Of a stretch of 64,000 nt of DNA, positions 58,883-64,000 are shown in pieces; position 1 is the stretch's first letter, and the number at the start of each line of letters is the position of its first letter. The stretch covers positions 62,001-126,000 of the forward strand of contig VCJN01000839.1 in the NCBI GenBank assembly GCA_006384855.1, given 5' to 3'. The DNA is from Tetraselmis striata (Eukaryota > Chlorophyta > Chlorodendrophyceae > Chlorodendrales > Chlorodendraceae). The notes beneath the pieces are model-generated. The model made no database searches and was not told where the DNA came from. It saw only the letters and a program-made list of their open reading frames with translations. Both the position numbers and the translations under genes were made by a program.

Positions 58883-59149
58883 GTAACTACAGGAGGCGAA
58901 CGACTACGATGACGCGACGACAACCACTGCAGCAATTAATATGATATCTCCTAGCCAGGTGCCACTGAACATGCGACGCGCTACCCACCACATTATTAGG
59001 TGACCGGAACCGTTTGACAAGAACTACCTATGATAAACTGTAGTAGTCCCGTCCAATCCCGTGCTATGAGTTAACTCGTACCGCCGTCATCTACCACCAG
59101 TAGTCGCTACTACTCGCATCATGGCTACCCAGCCAATAATATACGAAGG

Positions 59150-60130
59150 ATTATTTATAGTCGCCATATTGTTTTGGGCAAGGTACGAGGAATTGATGAG
59201 CTGTGATGAGCGAGATAGGCACTGCTGGGTGGCACCAAAGTATGAGGAAACCGTTTAAGCTGGGGGGGGGGGGGGGGGGGGGCGGCAGTGGATGGACTGC
59301 CACAACAAGAAGCTGATTGACATGCACATGGCGCCACTCGCGGCACTGGGATTTGTGTAGGACCCTATTGACTCGAACAAGCACGACATGTACACACAGC
59401 ACAAGGAGTACCAACACGACAAAGGGTTATTGCCGAGTGCCGGGGATGTATGCCACGATTGCCCAACGCAGGGCGGAGGGCACGCAGTGAAAGACTGGAA
59501 GGTCTGCGCACAATGGCAATGAAGCCGATCGACGCGCTTATGGAGGCACTGGGCTTTGTGTGGGAACTTAACGTTGAATGTGTATGGCAGAATGTGTATG
59601 CGCAGTCAGAGAAGTACCGGTGTGAGGATGGGCACTTGTTGTCAGTAGATGCTACCTGACTGTGATCCCAAGCTTGAGCTGGGGCCGTGGGAGTACCGTA
59701 TTACAATGACATTGAAGTTTGTTACCACTTTTTCCTGCCAGTCTTCCAACTATACAGGCCAGTTGTCAGACGGCCCGGGTGCATAAACCCACGGATGGCC
59801 GGCTATAGCCCATCGCGTGCAGCCCTCTGAAGGCCAGACCGTGATATTAGGCTGAGAAAATGGCTCTGCTGGATAATCTGGGCGTTGAGTGGCGCCCGAG
59901 TGAGGGTCAACCTCAGCGCAACGACTCACATGAGGCATACTGAGAGGAGAGGTTACTTTGCCGAGCGGGTGGCCTTCAAGGCGGAGGATGGCCCCTGCTA
60001 GATGCCGTCGATCTACAAGCTCAATTCCCTGAGAGGCAGTGGGTCAGCTGGGAACGGACGCTGGCATGGCGAAAAACTTGCAAGAGTAAACGGCAGAGGC
60101 GGGTGCAGGAGGTGGGTTTGAGTGGCGGGC
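59150..60130 (+). pseudogene. Decayed gene with helicase-associated (HA) domain repeats
   Basis: Fragments of at least three to four HA repeats (PF03457 type, about 68 residues) are visible in changing plus frames. One is CWVAPKYEET near 59220, matching the GHCNVPRxYE core. The next has MAPLAALGFV (59328-59357), where TAG at 59358-59360 replaces the expected Trp, then DPIDSNKHDMYTQHKEYQ. Another is IDALMEALGFVWELN (59531-59575), with SEKYRCEDGHLLSV. The last is VAFKAEDGPC near 59970, followed by a stop and MPSIYKL. The two ALGFV(W) cores are 203 bp apart, close to one repeat but out of frame. A G tract (59262-59282) breaks the first repeat. In-frame stops and shifts make this a pseudogene. 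HA-repeat proteins are common in algae; their function is unclear. Confidence 0.6.
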
Positions 60131-61521
60131 CGCGCGGGGCCGAGGAGGGGCTCAGCCAAGGCGCGGGCTACCAAAGCCGTCTGACACCCCTTGGAACCCC
60201 GTCTGACACCGTTTGTAACACAGCTAACAGGTAGCACTGCTTCCATGGGCCTAGCCATGGCGGCACATGCCTGAGGCTATTGTGATAGGCCGTGGTGAAC
60301 GGCACTGGAAACATAGGTTGGGGGAAGAGCTTTCTTGCGGCGCACTATGCGCTGTTACAAGGGCAATCAGGCGGTGTACGGGTGCCTGTGGCCGCGACGT
60401 TAATTAAGACCACCATTTTTTGCTCCCAGGAAGGGGTGCCGGCAAATTGCTCACCCCATATCTTATGAGTGAGACATTCGTGGAGGCCCCTGGGGCTGGT
60501 TAGTACTTACTGGGGGGGTGTGTATTTTGTTTGGCGCTAGATACACCGGTAAATTCCGTGTAATCCATAATAATGTTGATATCGTATCACCACTGATGCA
60601 GTATCGGCATGTATGATATCATACATAGATTTTAGTTACGAATTCATTTGGGAAGTATGAGTACACGGCGGATGTTGCGCTGCTCATCATCTCGTACGAC
60701 CGCAAGCTGTTTCTTATCATGTATCCTAAGCTGACTCATGCTGAATTGTGATTTCTATCCACTAGATGACGCTGAAATACAGAGCCCGTGGCATGTACTT
60801 CTAGCGAGGTCAACTTGTGCCGGTGACAAGTTGGCATCACCCGGGATACGGTTTGAGCGTCACATCTCCCACGCATCTAACCTTGGCAAGCATATCACTG
60901 TTCAGTATGGAGAGCTTTCGCCTTCCGAGAAGGCTTCGGTGCAAGGGCATGTGCGCGCCAGCACCGTCGCGCTGTTCTCCCCATGCGCACTGTCGGCGAT
61001 CCCATCGGGTCATGGCGTGGGAATATGTTGGCACGTCGCACTGTACATAGGGCGGCTGGGCCTGTAGGGCACGGCATGTTCTAATTTGATCTCTCGTTGC
61101 GGGCGAGCGTAGTATATCCTAAACGGGCACTCAATGTTTTTAGTATAGAAACAGTTCTCAACATCGCGCGGGCACCCGCAGTGGCTGTGTATGGGGAGAG
61201 CATGTGGGGTTGGAAACCAGAAAGGCTACATGCTGTTGGCACTGAGAACGGTGCTGCCTGCGTAGCTCAAGGTTAATGGTGTGCTGGATGTGGCGGTCAA
61301 ATCAGGGGAGCTGCGGAGCTGGTAGCAAGCGCATGCTGTTGAATGTGAATCGCAGGCTATGTCACTTGACAGGGCCTGTCACACTTCAATTTGCGGGGTG
61401 CGTGTTGGTTTCCCACGTCGAGAGCCTTGCAATCGCATGGCCCGACCAAACCCCAGCAGCGCCGTTACAGTACGCATGCCAGAACCCCTTGTCAGCAGCC
61501 CGCCCAGGGGGCACACAGGCA
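60131..61521. other. No recognisable gene
   Basis: Open frames such as 60738-61067 have no domain that I recognise. The region lies downstream of the plastid membrane protein gene. Confidence 0.45.
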
Positions 61522-61526
61522 TTACA
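61522..61526 (-). terminator. TGTAA polyadenylation signal of the plastid membrane protein gene
   Basis: ttaca on the plus strand (TGTAA on the gene strand), 6 bases after the stop codon. A second copy lies near 61464. Confidence 0.45.
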
Positions 61527-61531
61527 GCGCG

Positions 61532-63465
61532 TCACTTCGGTAGCTGCGGCCTGAAAAGAAGGTACAAGGCGGGCCCCAACACAGGGATCAGGCAAAAAGG
61601 TAGCGCCGCGCTGGCGTCCCAGCCACGCCGGCGGCAGTCCTCGCGCATGGGATTGATGACTACCAAAGACAAGATGGCCAGGTCAATACTGGAGGCCGCG
61701 ACCAGCGCAGACTTGGTGGCCCAGATGTCTTGGTACTGTGGGTCATAAGAGCCAGCGGGGGGGTTGTTAGGCACAGCCAGCGCTCGCGTACTTGGCTACT
61801 TTCAATCAGGATACACAGGCCTTCACCATCAACGCAGACGCGGGGAGGCCTATTATGGCTGCTATGCATATTCAGTTCCATCCCATTCGTCAATTGCACA
61901 CCCCCCCCCCCCCCCCCCCCCCGGCCCCTCTTGGTGAATTAGTATATCCCTTGTATGGTTGTAGGCAGCAACTCGCAGCCACTACATGCCTGAGCACGAG
62001 AAGCTGTATACGAAACAGGAAGGTAGGGGTGATGGTCTTGTCACCAGGACGGTAGGGGGGAAGAGAGCGCGGGGGGGCATACCTCGGCAAGAGTCGCAGC
62101 GGACAGGTTGGTTGATCCATAATAAATAAGGAACGCAGCAAACCCGGCCAGCGCCAGAGCGTTGATCTGATGGCATGACGCATGTCAGTCATAAATTGTG
62201 TCCGTTGATGCATAGTCCCCGATGCTATTAGTCAGTGCTCATGCAGGGAATAGCCCAGAGGGCGCGGGGATGCGCACCTTGGACTCAGCCACTGTGCGCG
62301 TGTACCACCCTAGCTGGCTGCGGGCTACTGGCTCATCACGCTGTTGACGAGCTACCAAGTAGGGACCCAGCGCACCGTAGCCCAGAGCGAAGGCGGACAC
62401 CACAAAGGGTGCGGCTGGCAGCGGTTTTTGGTCCTTTGCGCCTGCACAGCGACCATGTCAAATGGTGGCAAGACTTAGCGTGGCACGCAATCCCGCATGG
62501 ACTTTGACATCATGGTCATCCAAAGGTGGCAAAGCTGAGTGTTAGTGAATGTCTCACTAACACTCTTACCGGTCTTCTAACAGTCAGTTTATGCCGCGCT
62601 GCAAGGACTACCGTTAGCGCCATCGTTCTCCCTGCTGTTGTGCATGTCATCATCATGTCTCGCAATCTCTCAAGCTACACAAATGACCACTGGAGATTTG
62701 CATTGGGAAGCGCCAACACGGAAAATTTTGACTTGCCTGGAAGCAGGAGGCTGGCGTAAACAGCCGGCATAACGCCCAACATGTTGAATTGCGCCTCCGC
62801 TACTGGGTTGACTGCGCCCCTGGAGAGAGAGTGCGTGGAGAACTTAACCTCAGTGTGAGCTGGTGCGAGGCTCAATGACAGTGGCCAGTATTGATGTTTG
62901 CCCACAGCATGAGGATGAGAGGGGCTACTTAAAAGGCTGTCCAATGAGAGTCTTCACGAAGTCGAGGTCGAAAGCGTTTACTGCGTCGCCGTGCGGTGCC
63001 ACGACAGCGGCAAAGCCGAAGAAGCCCGCCCAGGCAGTGGCCAACGCAAGCCGCTCTGGTCGCAGGTAATCGGGCGTGCTGGTTTCGAGGTCTGCTTCCT
63101 TTTTTATGGCCGCGTTTCCAATGCCCCGCCGACGCCTGACTACAAGCGGTAGCGTTGGCAGGTGAGGCGCGAGGGTGGACGAGCAGTGGATGGCTGGGTG
63201 CAGGTGTGCGTTGGGTGCAGCGGCCAAGGTCAAGGGCTCAGGGCTGCCTGATACAAGGGAGCCAAGCAGGCAAGCAGGATCGCGGTGATTGGCCAGTTCG
63301 ACAAGGGGGCGGAGCACACTGTGGTAAGGTCTCACCACTACCGAGGCGGCATGGAGATACCACGGAGCGGCGAGGTAGGAACGCTGCTGAGGTCAGCGGG
63401 CGCGGCGCGGCTAGGCTGCTGCTTGCGGCCCTCAGCCCCGGCGTGACGGTCGTCGGCGTCGCCAT
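61532..63465 (-). CDS. Predicted plastid-targeted multi-pass membrane protein, unknown function
   Basis: Six exons join in phase: 63465-63336, 63193-62929, 62819-62737, 62441-62278, 62166-62083 and 61735-61532, 930 nt in all, 309 residues. The N-terminus (MATPTTVTPGLRAASSSLAA, then RRSVVSPCR) is Ala/Ser/Arg-rich like an algal chloroplast transit peptide. About five hydrophobic segments follow: LATAWAGFFGFAAVVA; FNMLGVMPAVYASLLLPG; APFVVSAFALGYGALGPYLV; INALALAGFAAFLIYYGS; and a hydrophobic hairpin at the end (SSIDLAILSLVVI, then CLIPVLGPALYLLF). The layout resembles small cyanobacterial and plastid membrane proteins that share an FNLMGxxPxxYAxLL-type motif, but I cannot name the family with certainty. 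The third intron has a GC donor (CCAG|GCAAGT). The first intron boundary is the least certain. Thylakoid or envelope location is inferred. Confidence 0.75.
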
Positions 63466-64000
63466 CGCAGTGCCGCTGCCTTGCTGAGCTGCGATGATGA
63501 CCGGCTTTTGCTGCTGTACGATGTGGGACGCTGTTAGTGGCGCTTTCTGTGTTGTTTGCGGTCCAGGCTATTTGTGATGGCCTGTGACGTAGGTGATACC
63601 TACTGTGGGAGTGAAGGGGCGACGCTCCTATTAGCGTCATCGTCCGTGCGCTGCCGTGAATTGCGATCGTGTTGACGATGACGATATGTTGAGTCGCTAC
63701 CTGCTGTGGTGCTGAGCGCGGAGACGCGAGAGCGGGGGCGGATTAGCGCTACGTGGCCGCCCGCCGAGCGCGGGGGAGACTACTGGTGTGAATTACAAAA
63801 AGGCCAGCAACAAATCCACCACTAAAAGAGTGAAGGCTTAAACGCACTGAAAAGCAAGCAAGCCGCCTAAAAGCGGCCCGCACGAGGCGGGATGGATGAG
63901 TGATGCGCGCACGTTTCAGAGTCCAGGCCACGCGTGCACGTGTATGCGAGGGCGATCCACGGACGTGCTATGCCACTTCTATTCGGCGATGGGATGGCGG
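63466..64000. other. Upstream region of the plastid membrane protein gene
   Basis: GC-rich DNA expected to hold the promoter and 5' leader on the minus strand. No TATA box was seen, and no separate gene. Confidence 0.4.

Overview
The window looks like nuclear DNA of a GC-rich green alga of the Chlamydomonas/Volvox lineage (Chlamydomonadales). The evidence is a set of intron-dense genes with GTGAG/GCAG-type splice sites, TGTAA-type polyadenylation signals, and DIRS-like, Ty3/gypsy, Ty1/copia and R2-type LINE retroelements. There are also very many homopolymer G/C tracts, and the host families include an MscS-like channel, a GT61 glycosyltransferase and helicase-associated (HA) repeats.

Layout. 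1-2040: broken gypsy element on the minus strand. 2119-2225: 22-bp repeats. 2415-4905: tandem satellite of about 180-220 bp units with a higher-order pattern. 5970-7200 and 10278-14153: two broken DIRS-like copies, separated by a decayed armadillo-like fragment, GC-rich DNA without genes, a tandem duplication and a LINE 3'-end relic. 14807-21900: about 20-exon gene for an MscS-like mechanosensitive channel on the plus strand. 22755-29374: nested transposons. A young non-autonomous copia-like element with almost identical 194-bp terminal repeats has a LINE inserted exactly at its 3' edge. The LINE encodes a reverse transcriptase and a restriction-like endonuclease and is flanked by a 14-bp target duplication.

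30144-35447 and 43767-51270: two tandem paralogous genes on the plus strand, the most interesting content. I could assemble both exon by exon into complete reading frames of 838 and 1025 codons. Each encodes a signal peptide, a plant-type LRR N-cap, 7 or 14 leucine-rich repeats (one 24-residue repeat per 72-nt exon, all introns in phase 2), one transmembrane helix, and an intracellular domain with the landmark motifs of the fungal HET (heterokaryon incompatibility) domain, a relative of TIR. This is a receptor-like layout that suggests recognition outside the cell and HET-type signalling inside. Between and after them lie a 1.1-kb G-rich hexanucleotide array with a 312-bp higher-order repeat (36390-37480), a 2-kb repeat with an internally deleted second copy (38019-40424), an endonuclease-domain tail of a second LINE (42281-43066), and a 2.7-kb degenerate relative of the hexamer array (51940-54620).

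56340-58510 (minus): 4-exon GT61 glycosyltransferase of 524 residues. 59150-60130 (plus): decayed HA-domain pseudogene. 61532-63465 (minus): 6-exon plastid-targeted multi-pass membrane protein of 309 residues. Both minus-strand genes use a GC-AG intron. The genes do not form one pathway; the shared theme is membrane and cell-surface functions in a transposon-rich, repeat-rich region.
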